The notes: generated by a model from the letters alone, not told the origin. DNA of 64,000 bases from Paludisphaera rhizosphaerae (GCF_011065895.1 NZ_JAALCR010000008.1:62001-126000); one strand, 5' to 3'; counted from the stretch's first letter, positions 28,174-37,095 are shown. A program made the numbers and translations.

Positions 28174-29838
28174 TCATGGAGAGGGGGCCGGGGCGGTCTC
28201 GGCCGCAGTCCCCGTCGGCGATGGCAGCGAGCCGGGCTGGACGGGGGCGTCGGACGGTCCGAAAGTGAAGCTCTTGATGACCCCCTCAGCCTGTTCCCGG
28301 AAGGGGACGTGAAGGTCACGGGCCGTCAGAGCGGTCACCACCAGGTTCTGGTCTCGAGTGAACTGAACGACGTAGTAGTCGGCGTAAAGCCGGTCGCCCC
28401 GGATCGTAGCCTGCTCGCCGGTGGGCTTGAGAGCGGCCTCCAGACGGTAGACCTTGCGATGGAGCGGCGACCAGTCAGCCTCCTTGAGCCAGCCGGAATC
28501 CCCCATCTGAACCTCCTGGCCCTGGGCTCGCCATCGCTGAACCAGGTCCCGGCGATGTTCATTCGGGTCGGCGGCGACGCGGTCGCGTGAGGGATCGCCC
28601 GTCTTGGGAATGAAGTTGATGGAGACCGCGTCCTGGCCGTCCGGCCGGCGGTCGAGCAGATCGACGCTGCCGTCGGGATAGACGTGGACGACTCGTAGGT
28701 TCTGAGGATGGGCGAAATGGAACCGACCTTGATGATCGTCGTAGACCACCCAGGTATGGGCCTCGTCCTCTGGAGGAGCCTCGGGGACCGGAATCGGCAT
28801 GGCCGCCTCAGTCCCGAGTTCCGACGGCCGGGCGCGGCGTTCGACGATCAACTCACGAGTCCGCGTCAGGTTCAGTCGGCCGGTCTCGTCGCCGGGGACG
28901 GGGAGAGTGACGACCTGGGCCATCCGAATCTTGGAGATCCAGCCCTCAGCTTCGACAACGCCAGGCCTGGGCTTCGGCTGGCCGGGGGCGGCCGGCGCCG
29001 CAGGCGCATCCGCCGGAGGGGCGTCGAATGCGAACTCGATCTCCGCATTCAGCGACAGGGGGCCTTCCATCATGACGAGTTGCCCCTTGATCGCCAGGAC
29101 GGCCGTCATTGAGGAGGAGCCTGGGCCGGCGGCTCGAACGTCGGTCAACTCGGCCTCGACCTCGTAGCCCTCGTCGAGCGGCACCTCGCCGAAGAGCACG
29201 GCGATCGTCCCTCGGGGGACGGCCCAGCGGTCGCCCACCCTTCTCGGCGTCGTCGGAAGCAGAGTCGCCAGCTGCGGCAGGAACGGATTCTGGGTGATCC
29301 GGTCGAACTCCATCTGGCGCAGGATTCGGCCGTTGGACAAATTGGACAACTCCACCGGCCGTCCCGGCCGGAGGCGGTACCAAAGCGTGAGCCGCTCCAG
29401 GAAGCCGGGATTCTTGAACGGCCGGTGATCGGCGAGCGAGGTCGTCAGGTTAACGCGGTCGTAACGGCGGACGACGTCCGTCACGACGTGATTGGGCGTC
29501 GTCTTCAGCGCTCGCTCGGTATAGATGGTCTGGAGGGTCGTCTCGGACTTGTCGGGGGCCCCCTGGGCCTTCTCACGCGTTTCCTTGAGCTTCTCGCGGA
29601 CGCCCACCTGATACTGCGTGAGCCAGTTCGGATGGGCCGGGTCGGCGGTCTCGGCGTAACGTTCGACGAAGCGATAACGAAGGCTGAGAGGCTGGGTCTC
29701 CCCCTTCGAGTCGTCGACGTCGGCCGGCTCCTGAGCCGGCTCGACGGCCGGCGTCGGCGCGACGGCCTGACCGGGCGAGACTCCCGGGGCCGCTCCGCAC
29801 ACGAGCATCCAGATCCAGGTGATCGCCGCCGCCTTCAT
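28174..29838 (-). CDS. Exported hypothetical protein, large
   Basis: 554 residues from ATG 29838 (MKAAAITWIWMLVCGAAPG), which gives a clean signal peptide; an in-frame start at 29874 would add 12 residues before it. No family recognised. The body has beta-rich segments ('YRFVERYAETADPAHPNWLTQYQ', 'VELSNLSNGRILRQMEF', 'PTTPRRVGDRWAVPRGTIAVLFGEV'), an Ala/Pro linker, and a C-terminal part with 'HTWVVYDDHQGRFHFAHPQNLRVVHVYPDG' and 'SFTFGPSDAPVQ'. Overall organisation (signal peptide, beta-rich middle, C-terminal 'HTW..YDD/DRSWHTHWDD' type module) parallels the next gene upstream, suggesting related function in the envelope. Function unknown. Confidence 0.8.
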   Translation of the reverse strand: MKAAAITWIWMLVCGAAPGVSPGQAVAPTPAVEPAQEPADVDDSKGETQPLSLRYRFVERYAETADPAHPNWLTQYQVGVREKLKETREKAQGAPDKSETTLQTIYTERALKTTPNHVVTDVVRRYDRVNLTTSLADHRPFKNPGFLERLTLWYRLRPGRPVELSNLSNGRILRQMEFDRITQNPFLPQLATLLPTTPRRVGDRWAVPRGTIAVLFGEVPLDEGYEVEAELTDVRAAGPGSSSMTAVLAIKGQLVMMEGPLSLNAEIEFAFDAPPADAPAAPAAPGQPKPRPGVVEAEGWISKIRMAQVVTLPVPGDETGRLNLTRTRELIVERRARPSELGTEAAMPIPVPEAPPEDEAHTWVVYDDHQGRFHFAHPQNLRVVHVYPDGSVDLLDRRPDGQDAVSINFIPKTGDPSRDRVAADPNEHRRDLVQRWRAQGQEVQMGDSGWLKEADWSPLHRKVYRLEAALKPTGEQATIRGDRLYADYYVVQFTRDQNLVVTALTARDLHVPFREQAEGVIKSFTFGPSDAPVQPGSLPSPTGTAAETAPAPSP

Positions 29839-29992
29839 CCGGCGGCCTATCCCTCGGTTCGGCGCTTCACGCATGTCGGCGCACCTTCATGTTGAGAAAC
29901 CGGCGTGTTTGAGGACCCCCTTCGTCCACCATAGCTTTCGGGCGGGGCCTGGGGGAACCCTGGGTCTTGCTTTTTCCGGTCGAGAGGTCCGG

Positions 29993-31366
29993 TCATCGGC
30001 CTGAGGCCAACGGCGGATCGTTCCACTGAAGCGTCCCGACGATCGTCTCATCCTCGCCACCGAACGCCCCGGCGTCCGAATCCGCCATGGTGAACGTCGC
30101 CATGAGCTGCTCGCCGCGAGGGCTCGCCAGGAGGTAGTAGTACCAGACCACCCCCAGATCACCCTGCATCCCCTGGACGCCGAGCTTCCAGCGGAATCCG
30201 CCGTCGGCGTCGCCGGGAACCTCGCCGCCGCCGATCACGTGATCGATCCGATCCTTGAGTGCCCGTCGCACGTCCCGCTCAAACTCCTGGACGTCCTGGT
30301 GCTTCCCCTTGGGAGCATCGGGGCCGTAGACGAGGTTGCACTGAGCCTTGACCCGACCTTCGGCGTACTTCTTAAGAACCACTAATTTGCGGTCGTCCCA
30401 GTGGGTGTGCCACGACCGATCGTGGAGCAGGTTGTATCGACCGTCGGGAGCGATGAGTTGAAGCAACAGCCGCGAGGGGGTCGCCTCGGGCGAGAGCGCA
30501 GCGACAGCCGCGTCGGACAGCTCCGCGGGAGCCTCCAGACCTCCTCGACGAACGATCGTCAGCGTGCTTTTCAACTCCAGGCCCGCCTCGATCTCTCCGG
30601 GCCGCCGACTCTCGGTCCGGTTCAACTCCAGCGCCGTGATCATTCCCGCCTTGCGGTCGAAGGTGAGGAAGCCGTCGCAGGTCATGGCCCCCTCGGCCCC
30701 CAGGACCAGGCCCTTGACCTCTCCTCGGATCGTCACCCGAACCTCGTCGCCGGTCGTCGACTCGACCTCCCCCTTCATGGTGCTGGACGTCACCGAGTCA
30801 TAGCCCGTGATCGCCCACAATGCCGTTTTGCGGACGTCCCACGGCTTTCCTTTCGCAACAGGCGTTTCCGGCAGCAGGTCGAGCAGGCAGAGCGTGTCGC
30901 CCAGGCCCTCGACCAGTTCCAACTCGCCGCGGGTCAACGACCCGGCTGGGCTGAAGACCGTCGCCGAGCCGTCCGCGTCACGACGCTCAGCAACCAGCAG
31001 CGACAATTCGGGCCGCAACTCGCGGGCGGTCGGGCGGATCTCGCCGTTGATCGCCGAGGCCGCCTGCTTGACCAGACGCACCGACCGCCGCTTCGGCCCC
31101 GGCAAAAGTCGCTCCCGATAGACGATCCTGGTCTGAACGTCGACCTCAAGCGGTTTCGGGAGCTTGGCGTCGGCCGTCATGGCGTCGGGAGGGAGCGACC
31201 GCTGGAACTGGCCGTGGGCCTTCAGCTCGATCCGGGCCGCCGTGATCGCCCCCGGGCCGACCTTCTCCTCCATCGCGATCGGATCATCCGCCGCCAGGGC
31301 CGGAGCCGCCGCCAGAAGGACCGCTAGCCACCCCGCGCCGGCCGCCTTCCATCCGCAACGGTTCAT
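29993..31366 (-). CDS. Exported hypothetical protein
   Basis: 457-residue protein with an N-terminal signal peptide (AGWLAVLLAAAPALAADD, probable cleavage after ALA near residue 25). No family recognised. Middle part is beta-rich ('EVRVTIRGEVKGLVLGAEGAMTC', 'GMITALELNRTESRRPGEIEAG'), as in lipid-binding or PrcB/DUF-type periplasmic proteins. The C-terminus has 'GRYNLLHDRSWHTHWDDRKLVVLKKYAEGRVKAQCNL', similar in layout to the downstream exported protein. It is preceded by a very good promoter (31459-31486) with an 85-90 nt leader, and probably co-transcribed with the gene at 28174 (about 155 nt apart). Confidence 0.82.
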   Translation of the reverse strand: MNRCGWKAAGAGWLAVLLAAAPALAADDPIAMEEKVGPGAITAARIELKAHGQFQRSLPPDAMTADAKLPKPLEVDVQTRIVYRERLLPGPKRRSVRLVKQAASAINGEIRPTARELRPELSLLVAERRDADGSATVFSPAGSLTRGELELVEGLGDTLCLLDLLPETPVAKGKPWDVRKTALWAITGYDSVTSSTMKGEVESTTGDEVRVTIRGEVKGLVLGAEGAMTCDGFLTFDRKAGMITALELNRTESRRPGEIEAGLELKSTLTIVRRGGLEAPAELSDAAVAALSPEATPSRLLLQLIAPDGRYNLLHDRSWHTHWDDRKLVVLKKYAEGRVKAQCNLVYGPDAPKGKHQDVQEFERDVRRALKDRIDHVIGGGEVPGDADGGFRWKLGVQGMQGDLGVVWYYYLLASPRGEQLMATFTMADSDAGAFGGEDETIVGTLQWNDPPLASGR

Positions 31367-31458
31367 GCTCCACCTCCCTGCATTCCAAAACGCCGCGCAC
31401 GGTCCGCCCCGAAAATCGACGATTTACATGAAGGGGCAGGCCCTCGAAATTCGCGGTC

Positions 31459-31486
31459 ATTATGGGAAGACGCCCCAGGCTGTCAA
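31459..31486 (-). promoter_or_regulatory. Sigma-70 consensus-like promoter for the exported-protein genes
   Basis: On the minus strand TTGACA (31486-31481) and CATAAT (31464-31459) are separated by 16 nt. This is among the best -35/-10 matches seen in the window and points to the gene starting at 31366. Confidence 0.65.
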
Positions 31487-31592
31487 TTTCGGGCGTCGCT
31501 CCCAGACCAGATCGCCGTAGATCGCCAAGAAGCCTCGGCTCGCAAGCCGGCCCCAACCTGAGTTCCCGAGACTGCAATCGACTTCCCGTTTC

Positions 31593-31960
31593 CTAGAGAT
31601 CCACGCGTCGCTCATGACCGTTCATACGGATTGTTGGAGCAACATCGCCTCCCGTCCGAGGAAGAAATGCGAACTCGACGTCCCATTTCGGCGTCCAGAA
31701 CGTCGACGGACAACCGGCGGGCTCCTCACAGTCGCCGTTGAACAACCCAAACGGTACGAAACTTGCTGAAGTATCCACCCCAAGTCGACGACGCCGCTGC
31801 AAACGACGAAGTCGGCGGGATCTCCAAAGTCTCCCAAAAGATCGAGCGGACCGACTTCTATGGAAATCTTGATCCTTGCGACCTCGACGAACGTATAGAA
31901 TCTCAGAAGGTCCCCCAGTCGGGTCGGAGCGCTGGAAACTGACCCGAAACCGCCGAGAGG
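31593..31960 (-). pseudogene. Possible frameshifted remnant of a small gene
   Basis: The minus strand contains two protein-like stretches in different frames. The upstream frame reads 'LLRFYTFVEVARIKISIEVG' and continues to 'CSGVVDLGWILQQVSY' (about nt 31905-31755). The downstream frame reads 'PFGLFNGDCEEPAGCPSTFW', then 'KWDVEFAFLPRTGGD', to a TAG at 31593-31595. Joining them with one shift near 31755 gives about 110-120 residues without internal stops. No ATG/GTG start is visible upstream, and base composition is lower in GC than the neighbours. Family not recognised. It could instead be a chance open frame, or a sequencing frameshift in a real gene. Confidence 0.35.
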
Positions 31961-32057
31961 GTGGGCAGATCGACCCGCCGTCGCGATTCGGCCGGAGAAT
32001 TCGATAAGAATCGGCGGTCGATTTCGGCCAGGCCGAGAGAATCACCGGGAGGGTCGT

Positions 32058-33737
32058 ATGGGAAAGACGTACTGCCACCCGGCGATGAAGCAACTCAAGG
32101 ACCAGCAGACGCGGTACGCCCCTCGCGAGCGCCGGCTGGAGCAGGTCGAACGGGCCGAGCAACTGCTCGCCGAGATCGACCGGACCAAGCGATACCCCTA
32201 CGACTACCTCTGCTTCAGGATCACCGGCTACCGACCTGACAACTGGTCGGCCCTGATGATCGAGGGGGACGAGGCGCGTCGCGATCTCCGCCAGTTCGTG
32301 GAAGACCTCTCGGCGACCGTCCGACAGCCCGTCGAACAGGCGGCCGAGCCGGTTCTGACCGTCGACGAGGTGAGCAAGAAATACAACGTCTCCACCCGCA
32401 CGGTGACACGGTGGCGGCGGCAGGGCCTGGTGGCGCGTCGGTTCATTATCGACGGCCGCGCCAAGGTCGGCTTCCTGGAGAGCAGCCTGCAACGGTTCGT
32501 GGCCGAGCATCGCGGCCAGGTGGAACGAGGTTCGAGATTCAGCCAACTGACCGACGCGGAGAAGGATGAAATCATCCGCCGCGCCCGTCGCATGTCGCAA
32601 TTTCGCTCGGGCGAGGTCGGCCTGATCGAAGTCGCGCGGAGGATCGCTAGGAAAATGGCACGCTCGACCGAGACCGTCCGACTCACCCTCAAGGCGTACG
32701 ACCGCGAACATCCAGACCGCGCGATCTTCGGCCCCTCCTCGCCGCCGCTTGACGACGACGCCAAGGCCCAGATTTACCTGCGGCACCGTATGGGCGTCTC
32801 GGCCGACAACCTGGCCGTCGAATTCGGCCGCACCCGATCGAGCATCTATCGGATCATCAACGAGGTCCGCGCCCAGCGTCTCCTCGAAACCAAGCTCGAA
32901 TTCATCCCCAACGAAATGTTCGACGAGCCCAAGGCCAAGACCGTCGTCATGGCCCCGCTCCCCGAACCGGCCGACGGCAAGGCCCCGCGCCGGCCCAAGG
33001 CGCCCAAGGGTCTGCCCCCGTATCTTGCGAGCCTGTACGAGGTCCCGCTGCTCGACCGCGACCAGGAAGCCCACCTGTTCCGGCAGATGAACTTCCTGAA
33101 GTCCGAGGCCGTCAAGCTCCGCGAACAGCTCGATCCGGCCAAGGCCAAGACCGCCGTGCTCGACAAGATCGAGAATCTCCAGGAGCAGGCGCTCGCGGTC
33201 AAGAACCAGATCATCCGGGCCAACCTCCGCCTGGTCGTCTCCATCGCCAAGCGCCACGTCGGCCCCTCGAACAACTTCTTCGAGTTGGTCTCCGACGGCA
33301 ATATGAGCCTCATCCGAGCGGTCGAGAAGTTCGACTACGCCCGAGGCAACAAGTTCAGCACCTACGCCTCGTGGGCGATTATGAAGAACTACGCCCGCAC
33401 GATCCCCGAAGAGAACTACCGCCGCGACCGGTTCGTCACCGGCCACGAGGAAATGTTCGAGGCGGCCGCCGACAACCGGATCGACGAGCACGAATACGAA
33501 AGCGCCCTAAAGCGCATGCAAGAGGCGATTCGAGGCATGCTCGACCGTCTGGATGATCGCGAGAAGCTCATCATCACCAGCCGATTCGGCCTGGGTGGAA
33601 CCGCCGAGCGCACCCTGGAACAGCTCGGCCGCGAACTGGGGATCACCAAGGAACGCGTCCGCCAAATCGAATCCCGAGGCGTCGACAAGCTCCGTCGCAT
33701 CGCCGGCGAGCAGAAGCTCGACCTGCCGATGCTCTGA
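32058..33737 (+). CDS. Sigma-70 family RNA polymerase sigma factor with three N-terminal HTH-like segments
   Basis: 559-residue sigma factor of unusual build. Residues 99-131 are a MerR/excisionase-like HTH ('LTVDEVSKKYNVSTRTVTRW'). 183-215 and 241-272 are two further HTH-like segments ('EVARRIARKMARSTETVRLT', 'GVSADNLAVEFGRTRSSIYR'). A region 1.2-like stretch lies at 319-347 ('YLASLYEVPLLDRDQEAHLF'). Region 2 spans 381-450 ('RANLRLVVSIAKRHVG', 'NNFFELVSDGNMSLIRAVEKF', 'KFSTYASWAIMKNYARTIP'). Region 4 spans 495-548 ('TLEQLGRELGITKERVRQIE'). Only ~45 residues separate regions 2 and 4, so region 3 is absent or vestigial. ATG follows GGGAGGG. Not the housekeeping RpoD; regulon unknown. Confidence 0.9.
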   Translation: MGKTYCHPAMKQLKDQQTRYAPRERRLEQVERAEQLLAEIDRTKRYPYDYLCFRITGYRPDNWSALMIEGDEARRDLRQFVEDLSATVRQPVEQAAEPVLTVDEVSKKYNVSTRTVTRWRRQGLVARRFIIDGRAKVGFLESSLQRFVAEHRGQVERGSRFSQLTDAEKDEIIRRARRMSQFRSGEVGLIEVARRIARKMARSTETVRLTLKAYDREHPDRAIFGPSSPPLDDDAKAQIYLRHRMGVSADNLAVEFGRTRSSIYRIINEVRAQRLLETKLEFIPNEMFDEPKAKTVVMAPLPEPADGKAPRRPKAPKGLPPYLASLYEVPLLDRDQEAHLFRQMNFLKSEAVKLREQLDPAKAKTAVLDKIENLQEQALAVKNQIIRANLRLVVSIAKRHVGPSNNFFELVSDGNMSLIRAVEKFDYARGNKFSTYASWAIMKNYARTIPEENYRRDRFVTGHEEMFEAAADNRIDEHEYESALKRMQEAIRGMLDRLDDREKLIITSRFGLGGTAERTLEQLGRELGITKERVRQIESRGVDKLRRIAGEQKLDLPML

Positions 33738-33768
33738 GCCGACCGTCTCGCTCCGCTCGATAATTCCC

Positions 33769-33805
33769 AAGGCCCTCGCCCGGTGCGTCCGCAGGCGAGG
33801 GCCTT
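33769..33805 (+). terminator. Hairpin after the sigma factor gene
   Basis: 12-bp perfect stem (AAGGCCCTCGCC with its complement) and a 13-nt loop, 32 nt after the stop. Only a short T pair follows. It overlaps an alternative GTG start (33783) of the next gene, arguing against that start. Confidence 0.6.
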
Positions 33806-33836
33806 GTACGTCCAGGCCAATGAACGGAGCACGACG

Positions 33837-34403
33837 TTGAGCGACCGGCTCGATGCAGACGACGTCCACGCGTTGCTCGCGTCCCTCGGCCCTCAGGGCG
33901 ACGCCCACATCCTGAGGGCCTTCTCCGCCGTCTGCTGCCGGCGGATTTGGGAGCACCTGACTGCCGAGAGCCGCGCCGCCGTCGGAATCGTCGAGGCGTG
34001 GCTCGCAGGCCTGACGACCGACGAGGACCTCGTCAGAGCCTCACAATCGGCTGCCGACGCCGTTGCGACGGCCGAACGACGACTCGACATCCACATCGCC
34101 CGGAACGGCCACCTGTTCCATGCAGCCCTAGCCGCAGCCGCCTGCGCCTGGCTGCCAGAGACGAAGTTCGAACTTATCACCACCGGACGCGGTCGCGTCA
34201 TCAAAGACTCGCTGGAGGCTGCCGCCCTCTGCGCTTCGCAGTCGGCGACGGGCCACGCGATCGCAGGCTTCCAGCACCTGACCCCCGTCGAGGCGATGCA
34301 CGCCGCCGTGGAGACGGCCTGGATCGCCGAGTCCGCCGAACAGGCGGCGATTCTCCGGACCCTCCTCGAAGGCCAGGGCAATCACCCCGGCGACGAGGCG
34401 TGA
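33837..34403 (+). CDS. Hypothetical helical protein
   Basis: 188 residues from TTG 33837, chosen because a GGAG box sits 7 nt before it and because the upstream in-frame GTG (33783) lies within the terminator hairpin loop. Alanine-rich, predicted mostly alpha-helical ('HLFHAALAAAACAWLPETKFELI', 'AMHAAVETAWIAESAEQAAILRTLLEGQ'), no membrane helix or signal. No family recognised. It lies directly after the sigma factor, separated by the hairpin, and upstream of the tRNA-tuf operon. No function proposed. Confidence 0.7.
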   Translation: MSDRLDADDVHALLASLGPQGDAHILRAFSAVCCRRIWEHLTAESRAAVGIVEAWLAGLTTDEDLVRASQSAADAVATAERRLDIHIARNGHLFHAALAAAACAWLPETKFELITTGRGRVIKDSLEAAALCASQSATGHAIAGFQHLTPVEAMHAAVETAWIAESAEQAAILRTLLEGQGNHPGDEA

Positions 34404-34539
34404 AAATGAACTCCACAAAGCCAGTTCGACGAAGAAGATCGGATTTTCCGGCGGGGATCCCTTGCCGAAGGGGAGGGGAAGTCGCTACATTGATCCAACT
34501 GCGCCGATCGTGGTTCGCCCGGGTCGGTAGAGAAAAGGC

Positions 34540-34567
34540 TTGCATCCGGTCGGCCGCCCGATATACT
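34540..34567 (+). promoter_or_regulatory. Strong promoter of the tRNA-tuf operon
   Basis: TTGCAT (34540-34545) and TATACT (34562-34567) with a 16-nt spacer, ending 25 nt before the first tRNA. The near-consensus -10 fits a stable-RNA promoter. Confidence 0.7.
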
Positions 34568-34591
34568 TGGGAATTTCACGGCCCAAACGCC

Positions 34592-34664
34592 GCTGGCGTA
34601 GCTCAACCGGCAGAGCAACGGTTTTGTAAACCGTAGGTTGTGAGTTCGACTCTCACCGCCAGCT
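34592..34664 (+). tRNA. tRNA-Thr (TGT)
   Basis: 73-nt cloverleaf: acceptor GCTGGCG/CGCCAGC, anticodon stem ACGGT/ACCGT with loop TTTGTAA (anticodon TGT), T-loop TTCGACT, discriminator T, CCA not encoded. First of four tRNAs before tuf. Confidence 0.97.
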
Positions 34665-34763
34665 CTTCCGAACAAGAGCCTTCGCCGAGGCCGAACCTAC
34701 CGGACTTGCCGCCCCTCTACTTGACAGCCCGGGCGGCGGCCGTCGGCCAAGGTGTGAAACGAC

Positions 34764-34845
34764 GGGTGGATACCCAAGCGGCCAAAGGGGCCAGACTGTA
34801 AATCTGGTGGCTCTGCCTTCGCAGGTTCGAATCCTGCTCCACCCA
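34764..34845 (+). tRNA. tRNA-Tyr (GTA)
   Basis: 82-nt class II tRNA with long variable arm. Acceptor GGGTGGA/TCCACCC, anticodon stem CCAGA/TCTGG with loop CTGTAAA (anticodon GTA), discriminator A. CCA not encoded. Confidence 0.97.
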
Positions 34846-34914
34846 TGTGACTGAATCGGAGGACTGCAGCCAGGAGGGGGACGAGACGGAAATCGCCGGG
34901 AAAGCGGGATGCAC

Positions 34915-34985
34915 GCGGGTGTAGCTCAATGGTAGAGTCCCTGCCTTCCAAGCAGGTCGTGTGGGTTCGATTCCCATCACCCGCT
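34915..34985 (+). tRNA. tRNA-Gly (TCC)
   Basis: 71-nt cloverleaf. Acceptor GCGGGTG/CACCCGC, anticodon stem CCTGC/GCAGG with loop CTTCCAA (anticodon TCC), discriminator T. CCA not encoded. Confidence 0.97.
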
Positions 34986-35078
34986 CTGGCCCGGCGGATC
35001 GGGCCGGCCCCGCGAGGCGGCCGTCCGGTCGAAAACGAACCGATCCTTCAGGCTTCTGAAGACGTACAACGCGAACAC

Positions 35079-35151
<73 letters not shown>

Positions 35152-35314
35152 TTCGGGTCGGTCGCCCGTGATCGGGCGTTGAGGAGTTCGCCCCGCGACC
35201 AGCCCCGGTCGTCGGGGCAGGCCGTCCGAAACGGACCAGGCCGGCGGGTGGGGCTTGGTGACGGATCCCCGCCGAAAGACTTGACTTCGAGAATGCCGAA
35301 AAGGCGCTGAGCAC

Positions 35315-36526
35315 ATGGCCAAGGAAACCTTCACCAGAACCAAGCCTCACGTCAACGTGGGCACGATCGGACACATCGACCACGGCAAGACCACGCTGAC
35401 GGCCGCCCTGCTGGCCGTGCTGGCCGCGCGCGGCAAGGCGAAGACCAAGTCGTATTCCGACATCGCCAAGGGCGGTACTGTCCGCGATGCGACGAAGACG
35501 GTCACGATCGCCGTCTCGCACGTCGAGTACGAGAGCGACAAGCGGCACTACGCTCATATCGACTGCCCGGGCCACGCCGACTATATCAAGAACATGATCA
35601 CCGGCGCCGCCCAGATGGACGGGGCGATCCTGGTGGTTTCGGCGGCCGACGGCCCGATGCCGCAGACCCGCGAGCACATCCTCCTGGCCCGCCAGGTCGG
35701 CGTGCCGGCCCTGGTCGTCTTCCTGAACAAGATCGACCTGGTCGACGACGAGGAGTTGCTGGAGCTGGTGGAGATGGAGCTTCGCGAGTTGCTCTCCCAC
35801 TACAAGTTCCCGGGCGACGAGATCCCGATCGTCCGCGGCAGCAGCCGGCCCGCCCTTGAGAACCCGAGTGACGAAACGGCCGCCAAGCCGATTCTGGATC
35901 TCGTCCAGGCGATGGACGACTACATCCCGGATCCGGTCCACGAAGTGGACAAGCCGTTCCTGATGCCCATCGAAGACGTGTTCTCGATCAAGGGCCGCGG
36001 CACGGTGGGCACCGGACGCGTCGAGCGCGGTCGGGTCAAGGTCGGCGAGTCGGTCGAGATCATCGGTTTCGGCGTCAAGAAGCCGACGACCGTGACCGGC
36101 GTCGAAATGTTCCAGAAGACGCTCGACGAGGGCCTCGCCGGCGACAACGTCGGCGTCCTGCTCCGCGGCGTTGAAAAGAACGAGCTGGAGCGCGGGCAGG
36201 TCCTCTGCAAGCCGGGCTCGATCACCCCGCACACGAAGTTCGAGGCCGAGGTGTACGTCCTCAGCAAAGAAGAGGGCGGCCGCCACACCCCGTTCTTCAA
36301 GGGCTACCGCCCGCAGTTCTACATCCGGACGACCGACGTCACGGGCTCGATCCTCAACCTGCTGTCCGAGGACGGCACCGAGGCCGAGATGTGCATGCCG
36401 GGCGACAACATCAAGATGACGGTCGAGCTGCACACCTCGATCGCCATGGAGGAGAGCCTCCGGTTCGCCATCCGCGAAGGCGGCAAGACCGTCGGCGCGG
36501 GCGTCGTCACCAAGATCCTCGAGTGA
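35315..36526 (+). CDS. tuf: Elongation factor Tu
   Basis: 403-residue GTPase delivering aminoacyl-tRNA to the ribosome. G1 [11 protein letters not shown]3 DCPGHADY, G4 NKIDLVD, and domain 2/3 blocks '[17 protein letters not shown]' and '[15 protein letters not shown]' are all present. The segment '[21 protein letters not shown]' in the end of the G domain is slightly longer than in E. coli, a common variation. It is the protein gene of a tRNA-Thr-Tyr-Gly-Thr-tuf operon and has the same context as tufB in E. coli, followed by rpmG rather than directly by secE. No second tuf copy is in the window. Confidence 0.98.
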   Translation: MAKETFTRTKPHVNVGTIGHIDHGKTTLTAALLAVLAARGKAKTKSYSDIAKGGTVRDATKTVTIAVSHVEYESDKRHYAHIDCPGHADYIKNMITGAAQMDGAILVVSAADGPMPQTREHILLARQVGVPALVVFLNKIDLVDDEELLELVEMELRELLSHYKFPGDEIPIVRGSSRPALENPSDETAAKPILDLVQAMDDYIPDPVHEVDKPFLMPIEDVFSIKGRGTVGTGRVERGRVKVGESVEIIGFGVKKPTTVTGVEMFQKTLDEGLAGDNVGVLLRGVEKNELERGQVLCKPGSITPHTKFEAEVYVLSKEEGGRHTPFFKGYRPQFYIRTTDVTGSILNLLSEDGTEAEMCMPGDNIKMTVELHTSIAMEESLRFAIREGGKTVGAGVVTKILE

Positions 36527-36539
36527 GTCAGGCCGATCG

Positions 36540-36563
36540 CGGGGCCTGTTGAATCAGGCCCCG
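36540..36563 (+). terminator. Hairpin downstream of tuf
   Basis: 9-bp perfect stem (CGGGGCCTG with its complement) and a 6-nt loop, 14 nt after the tuf stop. No U-tract, so perhaps an attenuator or processing site between tuf and rpmG. Confidence 0.45.
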
Positions 36564-36782
36564 GGGTCGAGCCCAATCCCGGGCGGCCCTTCCCGGCCGG
36601 CGGCTTCCGCCGCTTTCGGATCGGGGGGGCCGTCGCGACGTCCCAGAGAATCCGATATCCGTATCCCAGAAGCGGTGTTTGCGGCCCGTCTCGATTGGAC
36701 CGGCCGGCCCCACGCCGCGAGAGTTCGCTAGAACGAGTCCGGCGGGGCCGAGGCCGACCGTCGGGTCCGAGGTTTCATCACG

Positions 36783-36935
36783 ATGCGTGAATACGTTTGG
36801 CTTGAATGCACCGGCTGCGGCGACCGGAACTACCGCGTCCAGAAGGAGACGCGTGGGGCCAACCGCCTGGAGCTGAAGAAGTACTGCAGCCGTGAGCGGA
36901 AGCACACGCCGCATAAGGAATCCCGCAAGAAGTGA
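36783..36935 (+). CDS. rpmG: 50S ribosomal protein L33
   Basis: 50-residue ribosomal protein, MREYVWLECTGCGDRNY at the start and 'LELKKYCSRERKHTPHKES' near the end. It matches the zinc-ribbon form of L33, but only three of the four cysteines remain (C9, C12, C35). The position that is Cys in 'YCPRCKKHT' forms is Glu38 here, so zinc binding is probably weakened or lost. GAGG lies 10 nt before the ATG. Position between tuf and tRNA-Trp/secE agrees with many bacterial genomes. Confidence 0.93.
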   Translation: MREYVWLECTGCGDRNYRVQKETRGANRLELKKYCSRERKHTPHKESRKK

Positions 36936-37022
36936 CCCGCGGCGGACCGCGAGAACGCCCTGGGCGGCGGTCCTATGAACTCCGGCGGAGCGTCTCGTCC
37001 CTCGGCGACAGCTCCGGCACAC

Positions 37023-37095
37023 ACGAGCGTAGCTCAATTGGCAGAGCACCGGTTTCCAAAACCGGCGGTTGGGGGTTCGATTCCCTCCGCTCGTG
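37023..37095 (+). tRNA. tRNA-Trp (CCA)
   Basis: 73-nt cloverleaf. Acceptor ACGAGCG/CGCTCGT, anticodon stem CCGGT/ACCGG with loop TTCCAAA (anticodon CCA), discriminator G as expected for tRNA-Trp. Lies between rpmG and secE, a common arrangement. Confidence 0.97.

Larger units (their letters stand above)
31367..32057. other. 691-nt divergent spacer before the sigma factor gene
   Basis: Holds the leftward promoter at 31459-31486 and the possible gene remnant at 31593-31960. The last ~100 nt before the sigma gene contain a good ribosome binding site (GGGAGGG) but no consensus promoter I can fix by eye. Confidence 0.5.

Noticed and set aside
33783-33836. GTG start for the gene after the sigma factor
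   Set aside because: It lies in the loop of the terminator hairpin; the TTG at 33837 has a GGAG box.
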